A program made the translations under genes and the position numbers. This document shows positions 1 through 11,490 of a stretch of DNA of 64,000 nucleotides, piece by piece. The stretch spans positions 28,256,243 to 28,320,242 of the forward strand of contig CM055872.1 of the NCBI GenBank assembly GCA_029582165.1, read 5' to 3'. Within the stretch, counting starts at the first letter, position 1; every line of letters begins with the position of its first letter. Source of the DNA: Portulaca oleracea (taxonomy: Eukaryota; Streptophyta; Magnoliopsida; Caryophyllales; Portulacaceae). Under the pieces are notes generated by a model. That model did not search any database, was not told the DNA's origin, and saw nothing but the letters and a program-made list of their open reading frames with translations.

Positions 1-401
1 AGAGATAGAACATGGATTCCCCATGCGTAGACAGGGAGGGCATATCATCAAAGGAGCTCTAGGGCTAGCTACAATCTTGGTTGTCAAGCATTTTTGTTTC
101 CGGAGTCTGTTAGAGTAAAGAGTCGGTTCATAATTCATTTCTTGAATTCACTTGCTTTTGTTGCTATTTTGTTCGAACAGAATTTCGTGCTTGTATTTTT
201 TACTTGAGTTGAAAAGTTTTCTTATCCATTTGCCATCCTCACAAACTAAGTTTGACAAATTCACCTTCTCTTATCTTTCCATCTTTGTCATATACCTCGT
301 TCCCATCCTTTAGTTTCTTAAATCCAGGGTTAGAGAGATAAAGAGAGATTTACAAAAAAAAAAAAGAGTGATTAAAAAAAAGAGTGAAAGATCGTAGAGT
401 G

Positions 402-435
402 GCCGGTTTGAAAATCTCATTGAGGCAAGTCGGGC
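402..435 (+). repeat. Hairpin module A
   Basis: Arms CCGGTTTG (403-410) and CAAGTCGG (426-433) form 8 pairs, two of them G-U. The loop begins AAAA, and the 3' arm is followed by GCAAAAGGAGAG. It belongs to a six-member set with different arm sequences. Confidence 0.6.
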
Positions 436-465
436 AAAAGGAGAGAATAAAATCGATGAGACAAG

Positions 466-494
466 TCAGCCTGTACCCTCATCTAGCAGGCTGA
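466..494 (+). repeat. Hairpin module B
   Basis: TCAGCCTG (466-473) and CAGGCTGA (487-494) are perfect 8-bp inverted arms, followed by GCAAAAGG. The loop differs from the other modules and lacks the leading AAAA, so membership is less sure. Confidence 0.5.
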
Positions 495-1087
495 GCAAAA
501 GGAAAACATGTCATCAAGAAAGATCAAGTCCAATAATCTCTCTAAAGTGAGCGCTCTTCATTAAAAATGCCGCAGCCTAACCAAATGTGCCGAGGACAGG
601 GGGCTTCTGCCCAGCCTTCATTTCACCAACCACATTACCCTCGCCTTTTCATCTCGACCTACCACTTACTACCTATCATTTACATTTCTAGCCTTTTCTG
701 TCAAACCTCAACCTTTTCAAAACCCTTTCATCCATTAAACCAGTCCCAAAAAGGTATGCCATGACCGAGGAGAACAGGAGGCAACCCGTGAAGAAGTTCG
801 AAAAAAAAGATTCAAAAGAAAGGAGTTAAAAAAAAGGGAGAAACAAAAAATTTATGACCATCCATAACCTGCAAATGAACCCTCAACCATCTTTCCTGAC
901 CATTAAGCCGTCCTCGAGGCACTAACCCTTCAAAGTTGCGCTTAAAGAATTACGACTGGCATGATTCTACCTTAGATACGTAGGAAAACCTCTTCGAGGC
1001 CCCGCCCGATACTTTTCATTTTAGAGAGCGTCTGTTATTGAATAAAGTGGTCCTTGAGAGAATAAAAAAAAAAAGAGAGAATAAAAG

Positions 1088-1117
1088 CTAGTCCGAAAAC
1101 CCACTTGGGCGGGCTAG
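1088..1117 (+). repeat. Hairpin module C
   Basis: CTAGTCCG (1088-1095) pairs with CGGGCTAG (1110-1117) over 8 pairs with one G-U. The loop starts AAAACCC. Confidence 0.6.
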
Positions 1118-1724
1118 GAAAAAGGTGAGGGAAACCCTGGATTTCTAACCCTCCATTTTCTTTTCCTTCTGTCAGACATGAGCATCATTCCATCACTCAT
1201 GTTCCAGCCTTTTCGCAAGAGATGATGTCTACCCCATTTGACCATCTATTCACCCTTTCAAGACACGATCATTTTTAAATGTCTTTTTATCCCATTCATT
1301 AATAATACCTCTCACATCATCTCTTTAACCAAACACTTTCTAACCAATCTTTTTTAGCCTTTTCAGCTCAATCATTAATGCGAATATGAGGCTCTATTCT
1401 AAATGCCCACTCTCAGCACACCTAAGTGCAACTCACTTCTCAGCAAAAGCAAGAGCCGTTCACATCGAATCATCGGCTAACTGAACATACATGATCATGA
1501 GTTGACTCAGAGACATGGTACTCTGAACCGGGGGCTCGCGCTACCTTTGTGGCATCATTCAATACATTTTTCGGGGATAGCTTCTAAGAGGGACATTTAC
1601 TCCCTATCCTTCAAGGTCTTGGATCTTCATTCTCATTGATGTCCTAGTAAATTTAAAAAAAAAGAAAAGAAAAAAAAAAGAAAGAAAAAGAAGATGAAAA
1701 AAAAATAAAAAAAGAAGACAGAGA

Positions 1725-1757
1725 GCCTAACTTGAAAACCCTTTAGGCAAGTTAGGC
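1725..1757 (+). repeat. Hairpin module D
   Basis: GCCTAACTTG (1725-1734) and CAAGTTAGGC (1748-1757) are perfect 10-bp arms around a loop beginning AAAACC and ending AGG. AAAAGGAGAG follows. An A-rich stretch (about 1655-1720) precedes it. Confidence 0.65.
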
Positions 1758-2599
1758 AAAAGGAGAGATCAAGACACACAACTAAGGATAATGTGTCCTT
1801 TCATCCATGGTCTCCGTGCATCATACTGTCACTTGACATCGAAACCGGGGGCTTGCAAACCCCTAATGTGTCCTCCAGAGAAGGACAATGTCATCAAGGT
1901 TCTACGCCAAACCGGGGGCATGTCATACATCATTGTAGATTTGCAGGCAATCAAGGTAATCTGCATGAGCATTCGAGAAAGCAAATCCTTCAGGCTTAGT
2001 GCCTCCACCATCATGCCCTCTTCCATGGACTGAAATGTTACTGATCTTGGATCTTTCTGAAATTCCGCCACAAGTGGCCTTAACGCTTAAGAAGTCATTG
2101 TCCTAGAGAAGCATTGTCTTAGAAATGCATTGTCCTAGAAAAACATTATCTAAATAAAGAGTCGAGGGGTTACCTGCATGTAGAGTTGCTTGTGTATAAG
2201 CATAAAGCAACATGTGTATGTCCTGTCTAAGCATAATAGGTTTGCATTGCATCTATAAGCCGTGTCAGAGTCTCATTGAGTCAGTTTATCATGCACAAAG
2301 TCGATAGTCATGCATATATGCATAGTTACATGAGTTCTTGTGTCAAAAAAAAATTACATTGTTTGTAGGAGTCTAGTAGACTACTTGCATGCATACCTGC
2401 ACATATGGAAAATAAATAAAAAAAAAGAAAAAAGGAGAAAGAAGCAAAAAGTGCCACATCGTCACTCCAGAGCGCAACACTAGGGGCTGGTTAAGCCCAA
2501 AACCCATCTCATTTAAATCGATCGACGTGGTTCCCAATCACTAAGAGCAAGAATAAGAGCAATCTCTAATCCACCTCTAGGAGGTCAAGCTAGCATCCA

Positions 2600-3190
2600 A
2601 TCAAGAATCGCCTGTTAGACACGAATGACAGGATCATCTTGAGCCAGACACGAATGGTGATTGTCCGACACGAAGGACATAATCTTCATCCGCCAGACAC
2701 GAAGGACAGTTGTCAGACACGAATGACAGCATCATCATCATCTTCCAGACACGAATGGCGATTGTCCGACACGAAGGACAACATCATCACCTGTCCCACA
2801 TGAAGGACAACATCATCATTTATACACATGAAGGACAACTGTCAGACACGAATGGCGGCATCATCATCATCCACCAGACACGAATGACAATTGTCCGACA
2901 CGAAGGACAGCTGTTAGACACGAATGACAGCATCATCATCATCTACCACACATGAATGGCGATTGTCCGACACGAAGGACAGTTGTCAGACACGAATGAC
3001 AACATCATCATCATCCGTCAGACACGAATGGTGATTGTCCAACATGAAGGACAGTTGTCAGACACGAATGACAACATCATCATCATCCGCCAAATACGAA
3101 TAGCGATTGTCCGACATGAAGGACAACTGTCAGACACGAATGACAGCATCATCATCATCCGCTAGGCACGAATGGCACCTGTCTAACCCG
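2600..3190 (+). repeat. Tandem-repeat block, about 72-bp period
   Basis: Alternating GACACGAATGACA-like and GACACGAAGGACA-like blocks are separated by CATCATCAT runs. The repeating unit is near 72 bp (24 codons) with about six imperfect copies. Because the period is a multiple of three, one frame stays open from 2710 to 3165 apart from a TGA at 2953; I judge this a by-product of the repeat. It lies in the 3' noncoding part of the gypsy element, shortly before its polypurine tract, and has no counterpart in the related element at 62.3-64 kb. Confidence 0.8.
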
Positions 3191-3494
3191 AAGGACAGAA
3201 TCAACGTCAACCACGACACAGGACGAAGCTTCCAAATGTCAGACCACACCTTCCAGTAGGGACGTCATCTGACGCCCAAGATCACTTCAAGTAGACCACC
3301 ATTCTTGCTCAAGATCAACCCCGACAGAGGCGCATGCCTCCCACAACTGCAATGCAAGACCCCGTTTCCAAGCATCAACTCAGGCTTTGCAATCCAAAGT
3401 CATATCCTCAGGCTTTGCAATCCAAAGTCATATCTCAACCGGTGTCCATCAAATTAGTTCTACTTTGATTTTCATCCTATCCTCGAACTCAATC

Positions 3495-3509
3495 AAAGTG
3501 GGGGCTATC
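3495..3509 (+). promoter_or_regulatory. Polypurine tract of Tat element
   Basis: AAAGTGGGGGCTATC lies immediately before the LTR start TGTAGACAC. The same string occurs in reverse complement next to the LTR at 62343. It is the expected primer site for plus-strand DNA synthesis. Confidence 0.75.
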
Positions 3510-5194
3510 TGTAGACACTGGATTTTGGCACATGAATTTGTAGCATATCTATATAAACGAAGCAGAAATAAAGGAAAAGAAGTGAGACGATGAGCTAGAC
3601 TTTAGCATAGATTTTATACTTTTAATGTCATTTTTATTATGTCCTTTTATAAATTTTTTTAGTTAGAAAATTAGGAATTAGAAAATAAGGGAAGCCAAGT
3701 CATGCAAGCCTTAAGAGCAAGCCTCAGAAATCGCGAGATCGAATCCTCATAAAAACACTCAAAACAACTCTCAAAAGCTAAATAGCACATGCCATTTCCG
3801 TCTAGTGTGGACCTCCTATTCCCTAGGCAGGTTGACTCCACACACCACCGTCCATGCATGCGTGGACGAGAGGAAATACATCCCCCCCAGCTGGGGGCCG
3901 GTCGGCCTTGGATACTCTGACCACACGTGGTCAATTGACCATGTGCCACCGTCCATCCAAGAGCATCCCCCCTACTACATGGAGTTCTGTGCTTACTGAC
4001 TGAAGACTACGAGTGTGCATGCATGTGTATGAACTTCTACTACCTCCTAAGCCTATAAATACAATCCCTCTCTAAGCCATTTCACTCACCAACTCACTCA
4101 TCCATTCTTTCCCATACTAATTATGTCATCTCTCATCTCTCAAATCTCATAAACTCTCCCTAATTGTACTCTCATATCATCCTACTACCATCCTTATTAT
4201 CTTCCATCATCTATTTTACCATCATAATCTTCATCCTCTTATCATCACAAAAACCCTAAATACATATCCTATCCTATCCATCCCAAACTCCACAAAAAGA
4301 ACCCTAGCCTAAACACATTCAAAACCACAACAAGAGCCTTCTTATTCCCCTCTTTCCACCCCTTTTCTTATCGTCTTTTATCAACTTTTTTATCATCATT
4401 TTGGCACTTGGAGTGGAAGGTTTCTAAGGCATCAACAAGGATTCTTCAAGCATCTAAAAGGCTAGGCAAGGCTTTTCCTCATCAAAGTAGCAATGTAAGC
4501 TTTAAGTGTTCTCTTTTGTGTACATAATTGTGTATATTTGTATCTTGTATATTTCATTCTTGTTGCATGATTCAATGACATAATCCTATAAAGTATTCCT
4601 TCATTTCCCTTCCAAACTTTATCAAAAGCACATCTTTAAACTTTTAGTAGAGTCTTTCCTTTTGTGAGAGGCAAACTCTTAAAGTTTACATTTCGAGTTC
4701 ATAGCCTTACCCTCGAACCCATTCTTGGGTTTTGTAGGCGGAGTCTTTCTTTATTTTCTCTTTAGTTTTTCTTGGCTTTTCTCTTTAAACAGTCGGGTGG
4801 CGCTCCCATTTCGAACCAAAACACATCAAGGATTGCATAAACTGTGGTTTACATGGTTTTACAATGTATCGATGCAACTTTAGGGTTTCTTTCTTATATT
4901 TCTAAATAATGTTTGCATAAATCGCTTTCTTTCAAGCCTAACATTTGAATGAGCAATTTGGGTTAAATTTAGAAGAGTTTGGGGCAAGTAGATGTCCACT
5001 CTTAAAGGTTTATTTCAAAGACTCATAAAATGCCTAAGTAAAGGGAAAGTGATTTTACAAAATATTATTCATGAAATGTACAATTCATTCCTTAAAGAGT
5101 TTTCAAAGGTTAAAACCCAGCACAAATCACCGAATCACACCCCCAATTCAACGTGGACGTTCGGAAGCCCGAACGGTGAGGAAAAATGTCCACA
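3510..5194 (+). mobile_element. 3' LTR of Tat-type gypsy element
   Basis: A 1685-bp LTR starts TGTAGACA and ends TGTCCACA. Related copies lie at 35677-36834 (+) and 60665-62343 (-). It contains a palindromic element at 3924-3945, a TATA box TATAAATA at 4054-4061 and a CT-rich segment after it. The last 200 bases (GTGGACGTTCGGAAGCCCGA region) are highly conserved among the three copies. The flank after 5194 is not a primer-binding site, so this is the right end of the element. Confidence 0.85.
3924..3945 (+). promoter_or_regulatory. G-box/W-box palindrome in Tat LTR
   Basis: The 22-bp element has CACGTG on the left, GTCAATTGAC in the middle and CATGTG on the right (one change from a perfect palindrome). 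It lies 109 bp upstream of the TATA box at 4054. Perfect versions are at 36071-36092 and 61905-61926. CACGTG is the plant G-box core; TTGACC on each strand is a W-box core. Function is inferred only. Confidence 0.6.
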
Positions 5195-5369
5195 CAAGTA
5201 AGCAAGCAATTAACAATGAAATAGTAGAGTAAAGGAGAAGAAAACACCTATGGATGATGAAAACAAGTAGATGATGAATAATAGAATTGATAATCTTAAC
5301 AATCTTCCAATTGATGAAGCTTCAATCCTTGATTACAACCCAAATTCAAGCAAAATGAAAGATGGAAAT

Positions 5370-6779
5370 TGTTTAGCCCATTTTTAGGCCTAAATTACGC
5401 TCCCAAGCTTGCTCTTTTCGCTTAATTCTGTGTCGTTTTCCTTATTTTTATTTGTTTTTTAGTTCTTTTGTAGGTTTCTCGCATTCGAGGAGTAAAACAA
5501 GGCAAAGGAGCATTTTAAGGGCATTTTAGGGAGTCCCGGAGGATTTCCCGAGCCAAGCGGAGCCAAAAAGCAAAGCGGAGACGACCCGGGACACCTTTTC
5601 CTCATCATTGAAGCAAGTCAGGGTCGTAGCTTCCACTACACCCATGGAAGAAGAGGAGGGGAGGATGACCAAAGGGCGTGACACCCGCTACAGCCAAAGT
5701 GACACCCACGACAAATGGGTGTTGGAGGTAGTTGCCTAGAACGGCTGCGCCCGCGACCGCACGCAAAAACGGATTTGCCCTGGCAGACTTCTCACCGTAG
5801 CGCCCGCGACCCCCTGTCTTACGCGTTTTTCTGGGGATGAAACAGTTGCGTTTTATGTGACTCCTTTGCTTTGTATAAATACCTTGAGTGCCGATTTTTC
5901 ATAGAGAAGTTGTTTTCCATATTTTACGTTTGCTTAGCTTTAGTTTTAGTGAGAGAAAGTTGTAATTAGTGGATTGATTAGTGACTGATTTCATCTTGGT
6001 TTTGGTTTGTATGTGTTTGTAATCAAGAGTTTAGAATTCAACAATTGGAAGATTGCCTTAGATCATCATTTCTTTTGTTCTTACCTTGCTTGTTTCACCA
6101 TTGATAAGTATCTTCGTCCCTTAACTCCACTTTCCCTTTTGTTAATTGCTTTGATTGCCATCTTAATTGCTTTGCTTGTTATTGCTTTCACCTTGCCCTT
6201 ATAAATCTTGATTAGGGGTGTTGATAGGTGATTAGGAGAAGGTTAGCAATTTAGGGAGTAATTAGGTAGAAAATCAATTTCCCACCCTAGTCCTTCCTTC
6301 AAGCGCAATACATTAGGGACCGAGAGCTCTCTAATGTACTAATCGCTTATCAACGGAAGGCTAGGGACGAGATAGATAGTAACTCGCTCACAAGAGTGAG
6401 GTTGGATTAACTAGGGAATTTTGTTGTTTTAACCCTCCGGATCCGTGGTGGGCTTTGAGGTAGTGAATCCGGACTACCCTCAAGAGAGGGATGACGGTGG
6501 GTCTTTTCTAGCAGAATACCCACTTGATTTTCTCCCGTTTTTACCCCCTAGCTGCAAAGCCTACTACCCTTGATCCTGTTAGCATCCTAAAAGCCCCTGA
6601 AGCCCATTTCTACCATTTGACTGAACCGTTTGCTTGTTTGTTGCCATATTATCCTTTCCTTAGTTAACCAAACAACCTTTGTTGTTTTCCTAGTGATCTT
6701 GACTTCTACCTTGACCTAGATCCTTTAGCTAAGGCCCCAATCTCCCTGGGAAGAACGATAAAAAACGGTTATACAAAAC
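5370..6779 (+). mobile_element. LTR-like sequence, forward arm of an inverted pair
   Basis: It begins TGTTTAGCCC and has a TATA box TATAAATA at 5874-5881, with GC-rich motifs (GCGCCCGCGACC at about 5748 and 5798) upstream of it. Toward 6740 it has an AATCTCCCTGGGAAG stretch that resembles the end of some plant gypsy LTRs. Its first 600 bp match the reverse complement of about 6780-7461. No coding frame is convincing. The family is not identified and the right edge is uncertain. Confidence 0.5.
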
Positions 6780-7461
6780 CACTTTTTAGAAATCTCCTAA
6801 ATTACCCACAAATTACAAGATTTCTCTCTCTAAAACTAAGATGAACAGTAAAATTTCTAGAACCTAGTCGAACCCCCATAAAAATTATCACTAAAAGGCA
6901 TTTACTCAAGGCAAGGAAGTTACTCAAAATGTAGATGTTTCAGCCATTGAAAAGCGTGTAAAACAGGGTCGTTGCGGGCGCGACGGAGCGAAAAGTTGGG
7001 AGGCGATTCTATTTTCGCACAGGTACGTGAGCGCGACACTCATGTTCGCGGGCGCGACAGTTTTGGGCAGACCTTCTCCAACAGCATTTGTCGCGGGTGC
7101 CACCCTGGATGTCGCGTGTGGCACAGCCTTCGGTTTTGCCCTTCCTTTCTTCTTTGGGCTTAGCGCCCGTTACAGAGTTTGTAGCGGGTGCTACGACCCT
7201 GCCTCAATTCAACTTTGGGAAAATGCCTTCCCAAGATGTCCTCGCTTAACTCCTCGTCATTCCTCAGCTCGGCTTGGCTTAGGAAATCCCTCGGGACCTC
7301 CTAATTTGCCCTCAAATTACTCATTTGCCTTGTTTTATTCCTCAAACTTGAGAAATCTACAAAACAACTAAAAAGAAGTAAAAATAACAAAAACAACTCA
7401 GAATCGAACGAAAAGAGCAAGCGTAGAAGCGTAATTTAGGCCTAAAAATTATGCCTGAACA
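6780..7461 (-). mobile_element. LTR-like sequence, reverse arm of the inverted pair
   Basis: Read on the minus strand from 7461 it begins TGTTCAGGCATAATTTTTAG and follows the forward arm through the TAGGCCTAAATTACGC block, the GC-rich motif zone and the AGAGAGAAA stretch. GC motifs such as TCGCGGGCGCGACA are more numerous here than in the forward arm. Divergence between arms is high, so they are two copies of one family or subfamilies, not a recent inverted duplication. Confidence 0.5.
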
Positions 7462-7770
7462 GTTGCGCATGAAACGAGAGGGGGAGAGAGGGGTTGGCTG
7501 CGACGACAGGTCACGTCGCTCAGCTGGGCGTTCCCGACGACGGCAACCTCTTGGATTGTGAGGGCGGCATCCGGTGGACGGGAGTGGGGGCAACAAGCGA
7601 ACGGTGGTGGTCTGGTGGTGGTTGGGCATTTAAGCATGGTACGGGGGAGTGAGAAAGAGGGTGAGGGTTTAGAGGAAAACGGGATGATAGTCGGTGACTA
7701 GGGGGTTTTGGGCAATGGTGGGCGGCGCTCCGGCGGGGGTACCGACAATAGCAGGGGTTCGACATAAAAT
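7462..7770. other. GC-rich island of unknown origin
   Basis: About 300 bp much richer in G and C than its neighbours, with GGTGGTGG and GGCGGCG runs. Open frames on the minus strand are proline/arginine/histidine-rich low-complexity and match nothing I recognise. It could be a scrap of a GC-rich host gene carried here by a transposon. Confidence 0.35.
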
Positions 7771-8740
7771 AATCAAGGTTACTGGAAATCTTTCTTAGTT
7801 AGGGAAATAAATAAATTCAAAAAATTTGTGGGGTTAGAATCTAAATATTTGGATGGAGAATTTGAAGGTAATTGGGAAGGAAAGAAATAAATAACCAAGT
7901 AAGTCTTAGTTTGGCAATTATAATTTCTACTTAACTAGTAAAATAGTTACATAAAACTGCTAACGTATTTATAATGACATGTTTAATTAACAACAATAAT
8001 AACCTATGACTAGCTAGTAGATTCCTCCTAACTTATTAATCTTCAATATCCCGCCCGTCAACGAGCTCAAGTGTTCTAGGACAATAAGCAGAATTAATCA
8101 CACAGGTATCATCAAGTCAGTGAAGTAATTATCCGATTAGAACATCGAATGGAATTAATTAAATTTTACGGGGTTTTGCATCATTCCCCTCTTAGAAAAA
8201 GTTTTGTCCTTGAAACTTAAACAAACTAGGGCCAAACGCAAGTAGTTTAACATGTAAGAAATCTGACATGTAAGCTACTCGAGACATAAGCTTACGAACT
8301 TCAAGGACTCACACCATATGACAAACCTGTTCGATTTCTCGGGATCTCACCTATATAATAACACAAAATTCATCCAATATTAGCACATAAAATTACTAAA
8401 TTACCCATACTCCTATGCACGTAGAAAATTACTAAAATTCCGTTGTTAGTCCCTCAATGGTCCTGCGAGCTCAAATGTTAGTAGAATTAGTCACAAATAA
8501 ATTCTCAAAAATTAACGGAATCAAAATCATATTATCAATGGTGTAACGGTGACAACTTTGAATTTTTTGGGGTTTTACATCATTTCCTCCTTAAAAGAAG
8601 TTTCGTCATTTAAACTTTAATTCAAAATTAACGATTTTCTAGACGAAACTAATGGTGGCCCTAAACTTTAATTTTTTGGGGTTCTACATCATTACACTCT
8701 TCAAAGCATTTCGTACTTGAAACTCAGTGTGTGTTATGCA
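7771..8740 (-). mobile_element. Fragments of gypsy LTR edges, three repeated junctions
   Basis: An AT-rich, noncoding stretch. A block of about 60 bp recurs near 8165-8222, 8555-8620 and 8660-8722. On the minus strand it reads AGTTTCAAGGACAAAAC, then a purine-rich run, then TGATGYARAACCCC. This resembles the pol-end, polypurine-tract and LTR-start junction of chromovirus-type gypsy elements. Sequence left of the first two junctions is alignable (around GAGCTCAA at about 8065 and 8468), consistent with LTR remnants. Family name is inference. Confidence 0.4.
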
Positions 8741-9909
8741 ATGAATAGGTAAAGAGACTTCGATCTCATCTCCTCCTCGGCCTCCCTGGTGGTTTAATTT
8801 GTGTCATGGTTGACCCATCACACCTTTACTAGAGGGACAATCTTTCTTTGAAGTTGTTTCCCTCCATAATCTAGGATCTCCAGCAGCTGCTTGATGTATG
8901 TGCAGCTCAACAGATCAAAGTGCAACGAGCTGGACAACACAAAGACACCAACTGCGATTTGATTGTTTTCAACTTAAGCTATCTTTAGAACCAAAGACAA
9001 CATCAAGGAACGAAAAGCAAAGGAAATAAAAGATAGAACTCGTGCCTTAAGCTGATACAGACCACACCGCAGCTCAAAAACACAAGGGATGGACTTAATT
9101 CACACCTATTGATACAGACTACACCACCATAAACAGAATTAAGCCATACCTATCACCACTAAGTTTTCCATAACTTAGATACAATCAAGTAGAAAAATCA
9201 AGAGTTATTAGAACACTCACAAAAAAAGAGAAGCAGCAATCCTCCATCTATTTCATAAAACTCATCATGAATGAAATGGTTGTAGAAACTTTGCTTATAA
9301 ATAGAAGCAAGCAAGTAGTTGACTTGCCTTAACTAAGCTAATGAGGTTTTCTACGTGTGAAGGAACCTCTACTCAGCCTAGATTACATGTGATTACATCT
9401 AAATGAGCTGCTTAGAACTAATCATACACATAATTACATCTTTTATGATCAAAAAAAGGCAACTATGTTCAAGTTGTTGTTGGCTGTCTCTGATTGGTCC
9501 AACACGTGTTCTGCATGCATTTTACCTCATTTTACTTGAGCTAAATATTTCCAGGATCCGGATGCTTGTTGTAACTATTAGTTACTGGGGTAATTCGATC
9601 AAAGTAGAAAAATGATCAAATAACCTCAAGAGTAGCTGAAATCCTCATATGTTGTTTCAGCTTGCTCTTCCAGTGCCCTCCTTGGGTTGTTGCTGCTGTA
9701 GAAAATGTTCAAGGAAAATAGTGGGCCGCACTTCTTCTCTATAGACACTAGGTATGCTGGAGAACATAGGGAAACCAATAGCTCACATTACCGTCTTATA
9801 AAGCTTGCACGAGCCTTAGGAACCTTGCCTATTAAGGCTGGGGTTCTACAAAAACTCAGCTCATGGAACTAAGTGTTGTTCTAAGGCCAAGCTACTCCAA
9901 CACATTTGA
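8741..9909 (-). mobile_element. Probable decayed gypsy LTR and leader
   Basis: Lies between the 3' end of a minus-strand gypsy pol remnant (from 9910) and the repeated LTR-edge fragments. On the minus strand a TATTTATA-like box lies near 9295-9305, and a short frame starting MTQIKPPGRPRRR lies near 8820-8775, where a gag leader could begin. No second copy exists in the window, so ends cannot be set. Confidence 0.3.
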
Positions 9910-11490
9910 TCATAGGGCAAATAAACTCCTCTCATACTGTTCTCCAAAAATTCCCCTAAGACCTTTCCTTCCTTTCTTCCTCAAATGTAGCTGAATGAGG
10001 ATCTTAAAACCCCCTAATGCATACCAAATGTGATCCAACAAAATGTAGGATATGCTTGGAATATGAGGGTTAGAGAACAAACCCTGTGTTTCACCCTTAC
10101 GCAAGGCTGGAGTAGATGAGGAATCTACATCCTCCTCCCTTAGTTGGGAGAAGTTTGTCCTCAAACTTAGTAACCCTTCTTCTTCTCCTAGATAGTAGGG
10201 TTTCTAGTATGCTACATTGAAATTGGTGATTCCTCCATAATCCTCTGAAAGTTCTAACTTGTAAGCATTCTCATTGATTTTCTCTAGGACTTCAAAAGGG
10301 CTATCTGCACTAGACACCAAATTCCCTTTCCTCCTACTAGGAAACATATCCTTCTTGAGATGAATCCAGACTAGGTCTCCAGGTTGGAAAACCATCTTCC
10401 TTCTCTTTTAGTTTACTGTTGTAGCTACCTTCTCATTAGGCTTCTCTATATATTGATGAATCTACTTGTGAAGTTCCTTGATTTTCTTGAGCTATGATCA
10501 GCTTCATAGCTGCACTTGATAGTTGTAATATGAGGAGTTAAATCCAAATGGATGATTGGATTTTGCCTATAAACCACCTGAAATAGAGAGTGTCCAGTAG
10601 CCTTGCTGGGTGCTATATTGAAAGACAACTTGGCTTGGGGTAGCATAGTATCCCAACTTCCTTTATTTCTGCTCACCATACCTCTAAGCAAGGTTCCCAC
10701 TGTTCTATTAATGACCTATGGCTTACCATCTATCTAAGGGTGGTAGGTTATACTGAACTTGAGCTGGGTTTCCAGCTTCATCCAAAGAGTAATCCATAAA
10801 TCAGTCAAAAATTTAGTGTCCCTGCAAGATACCATTGACCTTGGGACACCACGAAGTCTGACTATCTCCTGAAAATATAGCTCAGCAATCTTCACAACAT
10901 CATAGATAGTGTGACATGGAATAAAGTGAGCCATTTTGAGAAATCTATCTACTACCACAATAATAGAGTCCTTGCCTCTCTATGTTTTGGGCAGTCCCAC
11001 AATAAAATCTAAGCTGACATCCTCCTAAGAACTTGTAGGAACAGGTAGAGGGGTATACAGCCCTTGAGGTAGGTTGTGACTCTTGGAAAATTGATAGATG
11101 TTGCACCTCTTCACCATATGTTTAACATCTCTACTCATCTTTGGCCAGAAACAATGTTCCTTCAACATAATAAAAGTCTTTTCTATGCCCAAAGTGTTTA
11201 GCTAAGTATCCTCCATGGACTTCAGAGATAAGAAGTTCTCTGAAACTGCTCTTAGGTATACAAAACTTGCCTCCTTTGAATAAGAATCCTTGGTCTACAT
11301 GATATAGATCCTGTGGATGTTGCTGACAAACTAGATATTTCTCCTTGAAGTCTGCATCATTAGAATATAAGACTTTGAGTTGTTCAAACCCAGGAACTCT
11401 AGAATCAAGGATATGCATAGTGGCGAAGCCAAAATTCAAAGACAGATGGGTCAAGATAAAATTAACATATAATTGAAACAAAACTAACAC
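9910..11490 (-). pseudogene. Decayed Ty3/gypsy pol remnant: integrase and C-terminal tail
   Basis: Reading the minus strand from 11490 down, four broken frames follow the order of a gypsy integrase. First comes a zinc-binding N-terminus (YLVCQQHP, LISEVHGGYLAKHFG; about 11490-11131). The catalytic core follows ([28 protein letters not shown]; 10958-10734), then the C-terminal core (APSKATGHSLFQVVYRQNP; 10700-10446). An MVFQPGDLVWIHLKK block (10395-10204) and an LRTNFSQLREEDVDSSS tail (10164) end it. PGDLVW plus a tail of this type is usual for chromovirus-like elements. Reverse transcriptase and gag are absent, and stops and frameshifts separate all pieces. No function is expected. Confidence 0.7.

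Larger units (their letters stand above)
1..3509 (+). mobile_element. 3' internal noncoding region of a Tat-type Ty3/gypsy element
   Basis: No long reading frame is present. The segment ends in a polypurine tract (3495-3509) directly before an LTR, so it is the 3' internal part of an element whose gag-pol lies left of the window. It holds four hairpin modules (402-1757), long A-rich stretches, and a tandem-repeat block (2600-3190). The last 300 bases match the reverse complement of 62.4-62.7 kb, next to another LTR of the same family. Long 3' noncoding regions with fast-changing tandem repeats are known for the Tat/Ogre group. Assignment to Tat rests on the family's LTR being shared with the pol-bearing element at 35.7-57.1 kb. 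Confidence 0.75.

Noticed and set aside
2600..3190. CRISPR-like or protein-coding repeat array
   Set aside because: Units are imperfect and tandem without unique spacers, the host is a plant, and the open frame follows from a period divisible by three inside retrotransposon noncoding DNA.
7357..7765. Proline-rich minus-strand reading frames as a gene
   Set aside because: Three overlapping frames of low complexity, no start context, no domain; explained by local GC richness.
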